NCBI RefSeq assembly: GCF_002797415.1
Contig: NZ_KZ454944.1
Location: 3,366,665 to 3,430,664 of the forward strand
Source: Bacillus alkalisoli
Lineage (GTDB): Bacteria; Bacillota; Bacilli; Bacillales; Bacillaceae_I
Direction: 5' to 3'
DNA: 64,000 nt
Shown: positions 8,027 to 16,872 of the stretch, piece by piece
Numbering within the stretch: the first letter of the stretch is position 1
Layout of the letters: every line of letters begins with the position of its first letter
Notes under the pieces: model-generated
What the model was told of the DNA's origin: nothing
The model's input: the letters and a program-made list of their open reading frames with translations, nothing else
Databases searched by the model: none
Program-made: the position numbers and the translations under genes

Positions 8027-8987
8027 ATCGCTTTTCTCCCTTCACGATTTGCATAAACACTTGTTCAAAATCGATCGTTGTCCGATCAATGCTTTCTACA
8101 AGCGTCCCTTCTTCTTTAAAAATATCAAATAAATTATAAATGTCTTCACTCCGCTCTAAGTTCACTTCCACCACCGTTTGATGAGAGTTTTCTGTATATG
8201 TACTCAACGGGAAATTAATTTCTAGCTTTTTTCTTTGTGATGTGGACAGTACTTCACCTAGTTTAATAGAGTAAGCTTTCGTCTCAAATAGCTTCATTAA
8301 GTTTTCCACTTTTTCATCCACTACAACTGTACCTTTGTTAATAATAATCGTACGGTCACATAACTCTTGTACAACTGGCATATCGTGTGAGCTTATAATA
8401 ATGGTTCTCTTTTCTTCCTTCACAATTCTCTTCAAAATTTCCCGTAGTTCATAACTAACTTCCACATCTAACCCTAATGTTGGCTCATCTAGTAAAATTA
8501 CTTCTGTATTTGCTAATAAGGCAACCGCGATTGCTAATTTTTGCTGCATTCCACGTGATAAACCTTGTACGAGTTCCGTCTCTTTTTCCTTCAACCCAAA
8601 CTGCTCTAATAGTTTTACTACTTGCGAAGCTACTTCCTTACGAGAACTTCCCCTGTTTCCAGCAAAATACTCTAAGTTTTCGCGAACAGTTAACCTCCAA
8701 TATAGATTTCGATTCCCTTCTAATACGGCACTAATATGCTTTAATGCCTTTAGACGTTTTTTTTCAATACTTAATCCATTTATGTGGATAGAACCTGTAT
8801 CGGTTTGCAACAAGCCACAAATCATCTTTATGGTCGACGTCTTCCCTGCACCATTTGGCCCTAACAGACCAAGTACTTCTCCACGATGCACATCAAAAGA
8901 AACATTATTTACTGCTGTAATAACTTCCTTCGTTTTTCTCTTTACATACTTCTTACTAATATCACGAACTTCAATAATCTTCTCCAA
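8013..8987 (-). CDS. ABC transporter ATP-binding protein
   Basis: 324 aa. Walker A is GPNGAGKTST (about 43-52), the signature is LSRGMQQKLAIA and Walker B is VILLDEPTLGLD, followed by the switch region SSHD. After the ATPase domain comes a roughly 90-residue C-terminal extension typical of drug, lantibiotic or Nat-type exporter ATPases. The start is a TTG (8987) after GAGGTGAGGA. It is the first gene of a two-gene operon with the permease. Confidence 0.9.
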   Translation of the reverse strand: MEKIIEVRDISKKYVKRKTKEVITAVNNVSFDVHRGEVLGLLGPNGAGKTSTIKMICGLLQTDTGSIHINGLSIEKKRLKALKHISAVLEGNRNLYWRLTVRENLEYFAGNRGSSRKEVASQVVKLLEQFGLKEKETELVQGLSRGMQQKLAIAVALLANTEVILLDEPTLGLDVEVSYELREILKRIVKEEKRTIIISSHDMPVVQELCDRTIIINKGTVVVDEKVENLMKLFETKAYSIKLGEVLSTSQRKKLEINFPLSTYTENSHQTVVEVNLERSEDIYNLFDIFKEEGTLVESIDRTTIDFEQVFMQIVKGEKRYAMA

Positions 8988-9108
8988 ACATCCTCACCTC
9001 TTAATTCCAGTCTATAAGTTTCATTATATTCTGAAAAAGAAACATACAAAACCTGTTGAGGACGTATTTTTAATAAGTCTTGAGACGTAGTAGTCTTAAT
9101 TTCGTTTA

Positions 9109-9322
9109 GGCTCTGTTAAAGACCGCTGTTGATTTCCGCGCAAGTTTCCGCTTTCCGCGGGCGGTAAAAAGGAAGGTTATTTTCACTGTCGTGAAAAAAC
9201 CTACTCCTCGGCTTCGCCTGTGGGGGCTCCCGCTCCCCGCTTCTCCCGCAGGAGTCTACGACTTGCGCGGAAATCAACCGCTAGAAAGGTATCAAAAATC
9301 AATACTAACCTTTAACATAGCC
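9109..9322. mobile_element. 214-bp MITE with inverted ends and an 8-bp target duplication
   Basis: The left end GGCTCTGTTAAAG and right end CTTTAACATAGCC are inverted repeats with one mismatch. The element is flanked on both sides by TTCGTTTA (9101-9108 and 9323-9330), an 8-bp target-site duplication. The inside is GC-rich and palindromic: GTTGATTTCCGCGCAAGT (9128-9145) matches ACTTGCGCGGAAATCAAC (9261-9278) in reverse. No transposase is encoded. The GG-starting ends and 8-bp duplication fit mobilisation in trans by an IS6- or ISL3-like transposase; that part is inference. Confidence 0.85.
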
Positions 9323-9344
9323 TTCGTTTAAAGTAGGGCAATTT

Positions 9345-9385
9345 AAACAAGCTGAGTCCACTTAATAGTAGAACTCAGCCTGTTT
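9345..9385 (-). terminator. Terminator of the fasciclin gene
   Basis: AAACAAGCTGAGT (9345-9357) pairs with ACTCAGCCTGTTT, with one mismatch, just after the fasciclin stop codon. The minus strand then reads AAATTGCC, so the U tract is weak. Confidence 0.6.
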
Positions 9386-9400
9386 CATTTTATTTAGTTA

Positions 9401-9889
9401 TTACGGTAATAACACCGCTTCAATTACATGAATGACACCATTAGATGCCTCAACATCTGCCGTTACAACGTTTGCTTGATTCACTCGAACTGGATTAAGC
9501 TTAATTTCAACTTCTTTCCCATTCACTGTTTTCACTTTCAGGCCATCCTTTAAATCCTTCGATAAGACTTTCCCAGGTACTACATGGTATAAAAGAATGT
9601 CTTTTAGATCTTCTCTTGCTAATAAGTCTTCTGCGGAAACATTTAAGTCTTTTAGAAGCTTGGCAAATGCCTCATCTGTTGGTGCAAAAACTGTAAATGG
9701 CCCTTCGCCCTTTAACGTTTCAACTAAACCAGCTTTTTCTAAAGCTGCCGCTAATGTTGTGAAGCTACCTGCTGCTACCGCTGTATCAACGATATCCTTT
9801 TTACCTGTAGGACTTTCAGCTGCGAACGCACCTGTAGTGAATGTAAATACCATTAGTAAAGATAGTAAAACAATTGTGAACTTTTTCAT
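9401..9889 (-). CDS. Secreted fasciclin (FAS1) domain protein
   Basis: 162 aa: a signal peptide ([20 protein letters not shown], cleavage after AFA) and one FAS1 domain over residues 30-162. The H1 motif [14 protein letters not shown] and the H2 region [10 protein letters not shown] are both clear, and the end reads [15 protein letters not shown]1 domains mediate adhesion to surfaces, matrix or other proteins. There is no anchor, so it is probably released or held by interaction. AGGAGG lies ahead of the ATG. It is monocistronic. Confidence 0.92.
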   Translation of the reverse strand: MKKFTIVLLSLLMVFTFTTGAFAAESPTGKKDIVDTAVAAGSFTTLAAALEKAGLVETLKGEGPFTVFAPTDEAFAKLLKDLNVSAEDLLAREDLKDILLYHVVPGKVLSKDLKDGLKVKTVNGKEVEIKLNPVRVNQANVVTADVEASNGVIHVIEAVLLP

Positions 9890-10044
9890 TGATTAATTCC
9901 TCCTTGTACTCTACAGTTATTATTTTTTAATTATGTAATATTTTTTACTGTTCTTTCTCTTACTCGCACACCCCCGGAAAGCATATTCAAAGGTAGTATT
10001 TGTTTTTTGTATATTTTTATCCTATTAAAATGGAAAATAAATTT

Positions 10045-10093
10045 GGCCAGACCCCTACAAGTTAAAGTTTTTTAACATGCTAGTGGTCTGGCC
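10045..10093. repeat. REP-like hairpin, family i
   Basis: GGCCAGACCCCTA pairs with TAGTGGTCTGGCC (one mismatch), with GTTAAAGTTTTTTAAC inside. Related copies occur at 10314, 38301, 47007, 52197, 55952 and 57104, sharing CCAGACCCC, a central GTTTTACCAA and a closing GGGG or CTGGC. Confidence 0.75.
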
Positions 10094-10313
10094 CTATAGA
10101 ATTGAAATTATTTAGTGAATTTAAAAAGAGAATTATCCTAAGTAGAGTGTACACGTGGGTGTTATTCTTAGAGGAACTATCTATTTATCTTTCTGATTTT
10201 CTAACTTCCATTTTTTCGTAGTCTATTAGTAGTTGAATCTCATGTTATCTCCTCACCCCTATATACGGCTGTTCAATAACTTTAACGTTTTTATATCATC
10301 AACAATAATAATT

Positions 10314-10360
10314 GGGCCAGACCTCCAGTAAGTTAAGTTTTAAAATACCAGGGTTGGCCC
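10314..10360. repeat. REP-like hairpin, family i
   Basis: GGGCCAGACCTCC opposite AGGGTTGGCCC, around AGTTAAGTTTTAAAATACC. It lies 23 nt after the antiporter stop codon, so it may double as that gene's terminator. Confidence 0.7.
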
Positions 10361-10382
10361 TATAAGTCAGTCCTTACACTTT

Positions 10383-11339
10383 TTAATTTCTTAAAATTAT
10401 ATAAATCACATAAAAAATATAACCGATAGCTAATATAGTACCTTCATATTTCCCGATTCGATAATTTGTTCTGGAGAATACGAGTAGTACAAGTGTTAAT
10501 ACAATCATGAATAATATATCAATAAAGATTTTACTCTCCACTAAAAGTGGGGAAATCGTTGATGCACTACCAAGTACAAAGAGGATGTTAAAAATGTTAC
10601 TTCCAACTATGTTTCCAAGAGCAATTTCACTTTCTTTTTTAATAGCAGCAGTTACAGAAGTAATTAATTCCGGTAAAGAAGTACCTACTGCCACGATCGT
10701 TAAACCTACTAGCGTTTCACTCATTCCAAATGTCGTTGCGATTTTCGTAGCGCTATTTACTACAAGGTCACCCCCGAAAATAATAGCTGCCAAACCACCT
10801 AATGTTAAGAAGATGTTTATTTTCCAAGGAGTAATTTCTCTTTGGTCTAACTCCACTAAGCCTTCTTTTCTACTTTTTCTCGCTACTTCGAATACATAAT
10901 ACAGGAAGACTGCAAAAAAGAGGAGCAAGATTATTCCATCACTTCTTGTTATTAGATTATCGCTCAGAGACTGAAGGAAACGGTCGCTTATTAAAATTAA
11001 CAAGGCTACAGAAGCTAAAAGTGTAAAAGGAATTTCTTTTCGGATTGTTTCACTTTCTACTTTTAACGGATTGAGTAACGCCGTCAAGCCGACAACAAAC
11101 GTAATATTGAAAATGTTACTTCCAATGACATTTCCTAATGCCACTCCGGCACTGCCTTCAAAAGCAGCTACGATACTTACTGTTGCTTCGGGAGAACTAG
11201 TTCCAAAAGCTACAATCGTTAGTCCAATTAAAAGAGGAGAAACTCTAAGGTTTGTCGCAATATTAGATGCACCTTTCACAAAGAGGTCAGCACCTTTAAT
11301 TAACAAAGCAAAGCCAACTATTAATATTATGTAACTCAC
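10383..11339 (-). CDS. Calcium/sodium antiporter (CaCA family, YrbG-like)
   Basis: 318 aa, about ten membrane helices in two homologous halves. Each half has an alpha repeat: GTSSPEATVSI with GNVIGSNIFNI, and GTSLPELITSV with GNIVGSNIFNI. The glutamates in these repeats form the cation site of the CaCA superfamily. The predicted role is exchange of Ca2+ (or another cation) against Na+ or H+ across the cell membrane. A GTG start follows GAAGGTGA. It is divergent from the CBS-domain gene. Confidence 0.9.
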   Translation of the reverse strand: MSYIILIVGFALLIKGADLFVKGASNIATNLRVSPLLIGLTIVAFGTSSPEATVSIVAAFEGSAGVALGNVIGSNIFNITFVVGLTALLNPLKVESETIRKEIPFTLLASVALLILISDRFLQSLSDNLITRSDGIILLLFFAVFLYYVFEVARKSRKEGLVELDQREITPWKINIFLTLGGLAAIIFGGDLVVNSATKIATTFGMSETLVGLTIVAVGTSLPELITSVTAAIKKESEIALGNIVGSNIFNILFVLGSASTISPLLVESKIFIDILFMIVLTLVLLVFSRTNYRIGKYEGTILAIGYIFYVIYIILRN

Positions 11340-11436
11340 TCTATCACCTTCGTATAATTTAGTTATACATATTGTACGCTAATAAAGGAAGCTTCATCAA
11401 GAATAAAACAATTTATTCCAATACAAAACAACAAAG

Positions 11437-11465
11437 TTGCGATTAAAAACGATAATAATTATTAT
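11437..11465 (+). promoter_or_regulatory. SigA-type promoter of the CBS/CorC gene
   Basis: TTGCGA (11437-11442), a 17-bp spacer and TATTAT (11460-11465), about 38 bp upstream of the start codon. Confidence 0.55.
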
Positions 11466-11502
11466 GTTATATATAAACTACTTATAGTGGAGGTGCTAAT
11501 TA

Positions 11503-12741
11503 GTGTTTATTGCACTAATTTTCTTTTTATTTATGTCTTTCTTTCTATCCGGTAGTGAGACTGCTTTAACAGCTGCGAACAAGATGAAAATTCAGACTCG
11601 GGCTGAAAACAATGATATAAAAGCTCAAAAGTTGCTTAGACTTATCTCAAAACCAGAAGAGTTTATTACGGGAATTTTAATAGGAAACAATATCGCTAAC
11701 ATTATGTTGCCTACTCTTGTTACTATCATTGCAATTGAACATGAAGTCCATATCGGTATCGCTACAGGTGTGTTGACTGTTGTATTAATTATTTTTGCAG
11801 AAGTGCTACCAAAATCCATTGCTGCAACGTTTTCTACTAGAATAGCGCTCTTCGTTGCCCCAGTCATTACTATTCTTATTGTAATATTTAAGCCGCTCAT
11901 TTTCTTATTATCTAGATTTACACGACTTGTTATTGGCTTGCTATCAAAAGGAAGACAAGAAGAGTCAAGTTTTTCTAAAGAAGAAATAAAAACGATGGTT
12001 GACATTGGACTAACCGAAGGTACGTTTGCAAAGGAAGAATCTCAGCGAATAAAAGGGGCTATTGATTTTTATACAAAAGATGTAAGAGATGCATTAAAGA
12101 CACCACGAATGGATATTCATGGTCTACCATGCGACATTTCATTTGAAGATGCACGAAGTTTTGTAATGGATAGTAAATACACTCGATACCCTGTTTATAA
12201 AGAAAATATGGACAATATCGTTGGTGTTTTCCACGCAAAGCAACTACTTTCCTGGTCGTTTGATTCTTCTAAAGAAATAAAAGATTTTATGGATAGTGAG
12301 CCGTTATTTATTACTGAATTTATGCCAATAGAAAAAGTTTTTAAGATGATGCTAAAAGAAAAAAAACATTTAGCCATCGTTATAGATGAGTATGGCGGAA
12401 CAACCGGAATCATTACTCATGAAGATATAATTGAAGCGATGATTGGCCAAGAAATAGAAGATGAGACGGACGAGGCTGATGAAGTTCTTATTGTGGAGCT
12501 TACAGAGACTCATATAACATGTCATGGAAAAATTTCCATCAGTCGTTTTAACGAAATCTTCAAGGCTAAAGTTCCTGAGGATTCAGACACACTCTCTGGC
12601 TTTATCTTTAAAGAGCTTGGGCACATACCTGATGTAGGTGAAACCCTTGAGTACCATCATCTACACTTTGAAATAAAAGAAATGAATGACAACATCTTGA
12701 AACAAGTAACAGTTTCTAAAAATCTGTTATATAAACATTAA
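11503..12741 (+). CDS. CNNM/CorC-type membrane protein (DUF21, CBS pair, CorC_HlyC)
   Basis: 412 aa. An N-terminal DUF21 membrane domain of three to four helices (about 1-145) is followed by a CBS pair (about 190-325), which usually senses adenine nucleotides. A CorC_HlyC domain occupies about 335-410. The conserved IDEYGGTTGIITHEDIIE stretch marks the second CBS motif. The family is often annotated as hemolysin, but close relatives act in Mg2+ or Co2+ export and Na+/Mg2+ exchange. The GTG start follows TGGAGGTG. It is monocistronic, with a bidirectional terminator. Confidence 0.88.
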   Translation: MFIALIFFLFMSFFLSGSETALTAANKMKIQTRAENNDIKAQKLLRLISKPEEFITGILIGNNIANIMLPTLVTIIAIEHEVHIGIATGVLTVVLIIFAEVLPKSIAATFSTRIALFVAPVITILIVIFKPLIFLLSRFTRLVIGLLSKGRQEESSFSKEEIKTMVDIGLTEGTFAKEESQRIKGAIDFYTKDVRDALKTPRMDIHGLPCDISFEDARSFVMDSKYTRYPVYKENMDNIVGVFHAKQLLSWSFDSSKEIKDFMDSEPLFITEFMPIEKVFKMMLKEKKHLAIVIDEYGGTTGIITHEDIIEAMIGQEIEDETDEADEVLIVELTETHITCHGKISISRFNEIFKAKVPEDSDTLSGFIFKELGHIPDVGETLEYHHLHFEIKEMNDNILKQVTVSKNLLYKH

Positions 12742-12861
12742 TCGAATGAACAAGTATATTGGGCTAGAGGCTTGGAACTTCATTGGCCTTATGAAGTTCA
12801 ACTTCAACTAATTTTTTTGGCCAGATGAACTTCATCAGCCTTACAACTAATCTAAATAAAG

Positions 12862-12896
12862 AAGCGAGAGAACATCAAACTAGTTCTCTCGCTTTT
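12862..12896. terminator. Bidirectional terminator between the CorC-type gene and GH16
   Basis: AAGCGAGAGAAC (12862-12873) and GTTCTCTCGCTT (12883-12894) form a perfect 12-bp stem with flanking A and T runs. A further hairpin (GAACTTCA/TGAAGTTC, 12776-12801) lies ahead of it. Confidence 0.85.
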
Positions 12897-12900
12897 AAAA

Positions 12901-15900
12901 TTATTCAGCTCTTAATAATTTTCTTTTGTTTGATAAAAATAGAATCCCAAATCCTATAGCAAACATAAGCAATCCTATTAGTAACGCATTAAACATATTG
13001 GTAGCTGTGTTAGGTAGTGCTTTACCATCTTCTTCAGAACTCGGTGGTGTTACTTCCTGTTCTAAATCTTCGCCTTCTTGATTAGACTTTTCATCTTTTG
13101 TTTTATCTTGGTCTGTTTCATTGTTTGGTGTTTCTTGTTTAGGCTGTTCTGTTTCGTTTTCTTTCTCATCCGGATCCACTACAGGTACTTGAGGGTCTTC
13201 CACAATTTCTAATTCTTCCACCGCTACTAATTTCACATTATCGATTAACATAGTGTACGGCACTTCTAGTTCTGCATCCGCAGCATCTCTTCCAAGACCG
13301 ATTAAGAACTTATACGAACCATTTTCTGCTACTTCAATAATAGTAGAGTATGTTTGCATTTCTTCATCAATCTCAAAACTCTGAATTGGAACACCGGAAC
13401 CAGCTAGCTCAACCTTCACAGAACGAGCAAATTCAGACTTCATATCAAATGCTATTTTATACATGCCACTTGGAACATGGATGCCATCTTGGAATAGCTG
13501 GATGTGCCACCATTCCCAACCTTCTTGTTGAAATTGAACTTTTGCTTCTTCATTTTCAACAGAAAACGAGGCTAATCCTGCCCAATCTTCATATACTCCT
13601 TGATTATGGACATTCCAACCTTCTACAAGATTTTCCCCACTACCGAATTCTGTAGTTGTTTCAAATGATCCATCGTGTAGTAAGTTTTCTCCTACTTCTT
13701 TCCACTCTTTTTCATTTGGGGAAACTACTGGCTCTTCTGGTTCAGATGGCTGTTCGATTGGCGCTTCTTCCCCTTCTTCTAAACCTGCAAGTGCCGCTCT
13801 TGCACCTTTTACTTCTAATCGAACATTATCTAGATAAATATTGTGAGCTTCTTCTAACTCTATGCCACCCACTTTACCTACTAAGAACTTTAGGCCAACT
13901 GTATCTGTTTCCGGCATATCAAATTCATAACGATACGTATTCCAATCTTCCGTTAAATCTAGTATTCTTTCAAAATAACGGTGATAGCCCGGTGCTCCGT
14001 TATCTAGCACTAATTCTAACTTTCTATCTATATCCGCTTTTGCATCAAACTCTACTACATATGTCTGATTTTCATGAAGTGTTAATCCTTCTTGAGAAAG
14101 AGAGATATCCCAAGGATTAGCCCCTACATTACCAACTGAAATGTTAGCAACTCCATCTTCTCCATAAAAACTTGCATCTGATGTGCCTTCATAAATACCT
14201 TGGACATGTCCATGCCAATTTTCTAATTCAGAAGTAAAATCACCATTTGATAATGGGAAATAGATTTTACTATCCTCTTTTACTTCTAATCGAACATTAT
14301 CAATCACTACTTCATGGTTCCCAATCTCTCCAGCGTTTGCTACTTTTCCAAGTAAATACTTTAAGTCTACTTTGTCACTAGAACTCATTTCAAATTCAAA
14401 CTCAAATTTTTGCATGGAATCTGTAACATCCACCACTTCAGAGAAAAAACGGTTATATGTTGCATTTTCAAGTACAACTTCAACCTTTCGATCAACAGTT
14501 GAGCTTGCCTCAAATGATAAGGAGTACGTTTTATTTGGATGAAGATCCATTCCATTTTGCATCAATAAAACATGCCATGGCTCCCAACCTTCGTTATCGA
14601 TTGTTGCTATTAATTGACCTTCTACTACATTAATCGTTGCTTGAGACGTTCCTGGTTCGTGATCACCTTGAATATGTTTGTCCCATTTATAAAAACCGTT
14701 CGAAAAATCTCCATTTTTTAATGGGAAAATGTCATCAAAACTAAGTGCTTCATTGTTATTTGTTAAACGTACTAATTTTACATTATCTAATACAACATTG
14801 TGGTTATTACCACCAAAGTAGAATACAAGTTGTCCTTCTACATCTGTTTCGTTAGGCATTACGAACGTCACTTCTTTTTCTTCCATAGAAGAAGTAAGTT
14901 GTACCGGTTGTTTTTCTAAATAAGTTTCTGTTCCATCTTTGCTTAAGAAAGCAACTTGAATGTCTCTATTTGACGATGCTTTTCCGTGAAATGTTAACTT
15001 ATATTCATCAGTAGCTAAAAGGTTCATTCCGTTTTGCACAAGCGTAACTGCTTCTTCATTTGCTCCAGCTTCATCGATATCTACCTCTAATTGTCTAGCA
15101 TCAGGATGTACTGAAGCTTCTGCTGTAGCGTTATTTACGTTAAAGTTCCAATACGTCATACGATCGATTCTACCTAAATCAAACGAGCCATTATATACAT
15201 GATTTCCATTTCTTAATGGTGTTTTAGGTTGATCTTCATTATATGGGTCAACCGGATCAATTTCTTCTACTTTTACATTTCCAATCCAAACAGGGTTTGT
15301 GTTTAATCCCATGTTAAACTCTAGACGAGACGCAATATCTGTCTCATGTTGCATTTGGAATGCTAACTCATAAGATTGCACTTCATTTGTTAAACTAAAA
15401 TCAACACTTGGTGAGTACGCTGTATATCCACGGTCTGGTCCTCCTCCAAGCTTCACATTCACGTTTCGATTTGCTGTTGATTTTGCATCAAAGCTAAGCT
15501 GATACCAACGTCCTTTACCTAATGTAACATTTTGGATTAATTGAACAGAGTAAGGCTGATTGCCACCTTGAGAAATATCAACTTTTGCAAAATTCTTCCC
15601 TTCAATTGCTTCTACTGAAGCGCTTGCATTTCCGTTAAAGTCAGGTAAATACACAAGATTCCAAAAATTCTTGTCCCAATTATTCTCTAATTCTTGTGCA
15701 TTAGATATTTTCGTAATTCCTTTAGTAAAATCTTTATCGTACACGTAGTTTCCATCAATTGCTTCTTTCGCATTTGCTGGAAGTTCTTCTGGATCAAATA
15801 CTGGTTCAACCGGCTCTAAGTAATCGCGACCAGTTAACTCATAAACTTTTACGTAATCTACGATCATTTCACCTGGGAATTCTGTACTGCCATCTGGATT

Positions 15901-16707
15901 GCCACCGTACCAACCACCAATTGCTAGATTTAAAATAATATAGAATTCTTGGTCAAACGGAGCTGGATAAGCAAACTTAGTAGGATTCCCTGTACCTGTT
16001 GAACTCCAATTGTTCAATGTTTGAAATAACTCACCATTTACATACCAACGGATCTCTCCTGGCTCCCACTCCACAGCATATACATTAAAATCTGTCACAT
16101 CTTGTCCAGCTGGGAAATAGTAATCTTTTGCTGTGTACGTATTGTTTGGCCATTGCCCACCGTAATGAATGGCTCCACCCACTTTATGAGGTGTTCCTCC
16201 TGCGTTTTCCATAATATCGATTTCGCCTGAGGCAGCCCAACCACCATATTTATCCTCTTCTGGCATCATCCAAAATGCCGGCCAATATCCTTGACCTTCA
16301 GGTAGTGCCATTCTTGCTTCAAACTTTCCATACTTTTGACTGAATTTCCCCTGTGTATGGATTTTGCCTGAAGTATACTGGTATGTTCCTTTGTCATCAG
16401 AAGCTGTTTCTTTTTTTCCTTCAATGATTAATTTCCCATCACTCACACGAACGTTATCTTCTTGATAATATTGTAATTCCTCATTTCCCCATCCAGAAAT
16501 GTAAGTGCCGCTGTTATCATAAAAACCATTACCTTTATCGTAACTCCACTTGCTTAAGTCCAATTCGGATCCTTCAAAATTGTCTTCCCAAACAAGTGTC
16601 CAATCATCATTAGTTGTTGCATTCTCGTTGTTTGCTGCTAGTGTAGAGCTAAAATTAGACATTACTAATAAAAATACTAAGAACAGACTAAACGATTTTT
16701 TTACCAT
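12901..16707 (-). CDS. Wall-anchored GH16 endo-beta-1,3-glucanase (laminarinase) with five CBM-like modules
   Basis: 1268 aa. A signal peptide (1-25) is followed by a GH16 catalytic domain (about 36-291) with GEIDIMENAG at 161-170; E162 and E167 are the expected nucleophile and acid/base. Five repeated beta-sandwich modules resembling CBM4_9 lie at about 315-482, 500-648, 661-809, 816-967 and 1005-1163, each ending like VxLDNVKL. An acidic, Gln-rich linker leads to LPNTA (1231-1235), a hydrophobic helix and KRK, a sortase signal. LPNTA rather than LPXTG suggests a class D or SrtC-like sortase. It would cut laminarin-type glucan at the cell surface and feed the phosphorylase, importer and beta-glucosidase encoded upstream. 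Confidence 0.92.
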   Translation of the reverse strand: MVKKSFSLFLVFLLVMSNFSSTLAANNENATTNDDWTLVWEDNFEGSELDLSKWSYDKGNGFYDNSGTYISGWGNEELQYYQEDNVRVSDGKLIIEGKKETASDDKGTYQYTSGKIHTQGKFSQKYGKFEARMALPEGQGYWPAFWMMPEEDKYGGWAASGEIDIMENAGGTPHKVGGAIHYGGQWPNNTYTAKDYYFPAGQDVTDFNVYAVEWEPGEIRWYVNGELFQTLNNWSSTGTGNPTKFAYPAPFDQEFYIILNLAIGGWYGGNPDGSTEFPGEMIVDYVKVYELTGRDYLEPVEPVFDPEELPANAKEAIDGNYVYDKDFTKGITKISNAQELENNWDKNFWNLVYLPDFNGNASASVEAIEGKNFAKVDISQGGNQPYSVQLIQNVTLGKGRWYQLSFDAKSTANRNVNVKLGGGPDRGYTAYSPSVDFSLTNEVQSYELAFQMQHETDIASRLEFNMGLNTNPVWIGNVKVEEIDPVDPYNEDQPKTPLRNGNHVYNGSFDLGRIDRMTYWNFNVNNATAEASVHPDARQLEVDIDEAGANEEAVTLVQNGMNLLATDEYKLTFHGKASSNRDIQVAFLSKDGTETYLEKQPVQLTSSMEEKEVTFVMPNETDVEGQLVFYFGGNNHNVVLDNVKLVRLTNNNEALSFDDIFPLKNGDFSNGFYKWDKHIQGDHEPGTSQATINVVEGQLIATIDNEGWEPWHVLLMQNGMDLHPNKTYSLSFEASSTVDRKVEVVLENATYNRFFSEVVDVTDSMQKFEFEFEMSSSDKVDLKYLLGKVANAGEIGNHEVVIDNVRLEVKEDSKIYFPLSNGDFTSELENWHGHVQGIYEGTSDASFYGEDGVANISVGNVGANPWDISLSQEGLTLHENQTYVVEFDAKADIDRKLELVLDNGAPGYHRYFERILDLTEDWNTYRYEFDMPETDTVGLKFLVGKVGGIELEEAHNIYLDNVRLEVKGARAALAGLEEGEEAPIEQPSEPEEPVVSPNEKEWKEVGENLLHDGSFETTTEFGSGENLVEGWNVHNQGVYEDWAGLASFSVENEEAKVQFQQEGWEWWHIQLFQDGIHVPSGMYKIAFDMKSEFARSVKVELAGSGVPIQSFEIDEEMQTYSTIIEVAENGSYKFLIGLGRDAADAELEVPYTMLIDNVKLVAVEELEIVEDPQVPVVDPDEKENETEQPKQETPNNETDQDKTKDEKSNQEGEDLEQEVTPPSSEEDGKALPNTATNMFNALLIGLLMFAIGFGILFLSNKRKLLRAE

Positions 16708-16766
16708 TTTTCTTCCCCCTAAAAAATAGTTTTTTCCCCTTTAATACAAACTTTATATGTAATACG

Positions 16767-16777
16767 TCACCTCCTTT
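16767..16777 (-). promoter_or_regulatory. Stand-alone Shine-Dalgarno in the GH16 leader (STAB-SD-like)
   Basis: The minus strand reads AAAGGAGGTGA, complementary to the 16S 3' end, about 60 nt before the real start and with no ORF behind it. GH16 has its own RBS (AGGGGGAAG). Such lone SD sites near the 5' end stabilise mRNA in cry3A-type leaders; the role here is inference. Confidence 0.5.
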
Positions 16778-16784
16778 AAAGTTA

Positions 16785-16798
16785 CGAAAGCGCTTTCG
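16785..16798. promoter_or_regulatory. LacI-type operator in front of GH16
   Basis: CGAAAGCGCTTTCG is a perfect 14-bp palindrome. A TATAGT -10 candidate lies about 15 bp upstream on the minus strand, so the site would sit just downstream of the start point and block transcription. Confidence 0.7.
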
Positions 16799-16836
16799 AA
16801 AAATTGTTTAGTTACTATACTTAAAGGATATTTTAA

Positions 16837-16862
16837 AGAGAGAGAGGAAACTCTCCCCTCTC
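16837..16862 (-). terminator. Weak hairpin after the glucan phosphorylase gene
   Basis: AGAGAGAGG pairs with CCTCTCT around GAGGAAACTC, with TTTAAAATATCC on the minus strand beyond. It may reduce read-through from the phosphorylase into GH16. Confidence 0.4.
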
Positions 16863-16872
16863 TTATCATTCT

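Larger units (their letters stand above)
9890..10382. other. Intergenic region with two REP-like hairpins
   Basis: 493 bp without a credible gene. It holds the fasciclin promoter region and two members of the GGCCAGACC hairpin family, at 10045-10093 and 10314-10360. I see no ORF with an RBS. Confidence 0.6.

Noticed and set aside
9109-9322. Structured RNA gene, because of the strong GC-rich stems
   Set aside because: Inverted ends plus an exact 8-bp flanking duplication identify it as an inserted element.
16785-16798. CcpA cre site rather than LacI-type operator
   Set aside because: The palindrome starts and ends with CG instead of the TG...CA of cre, and variants recur only within this locus beside its own LacI gene. 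Dual use is not excluded.
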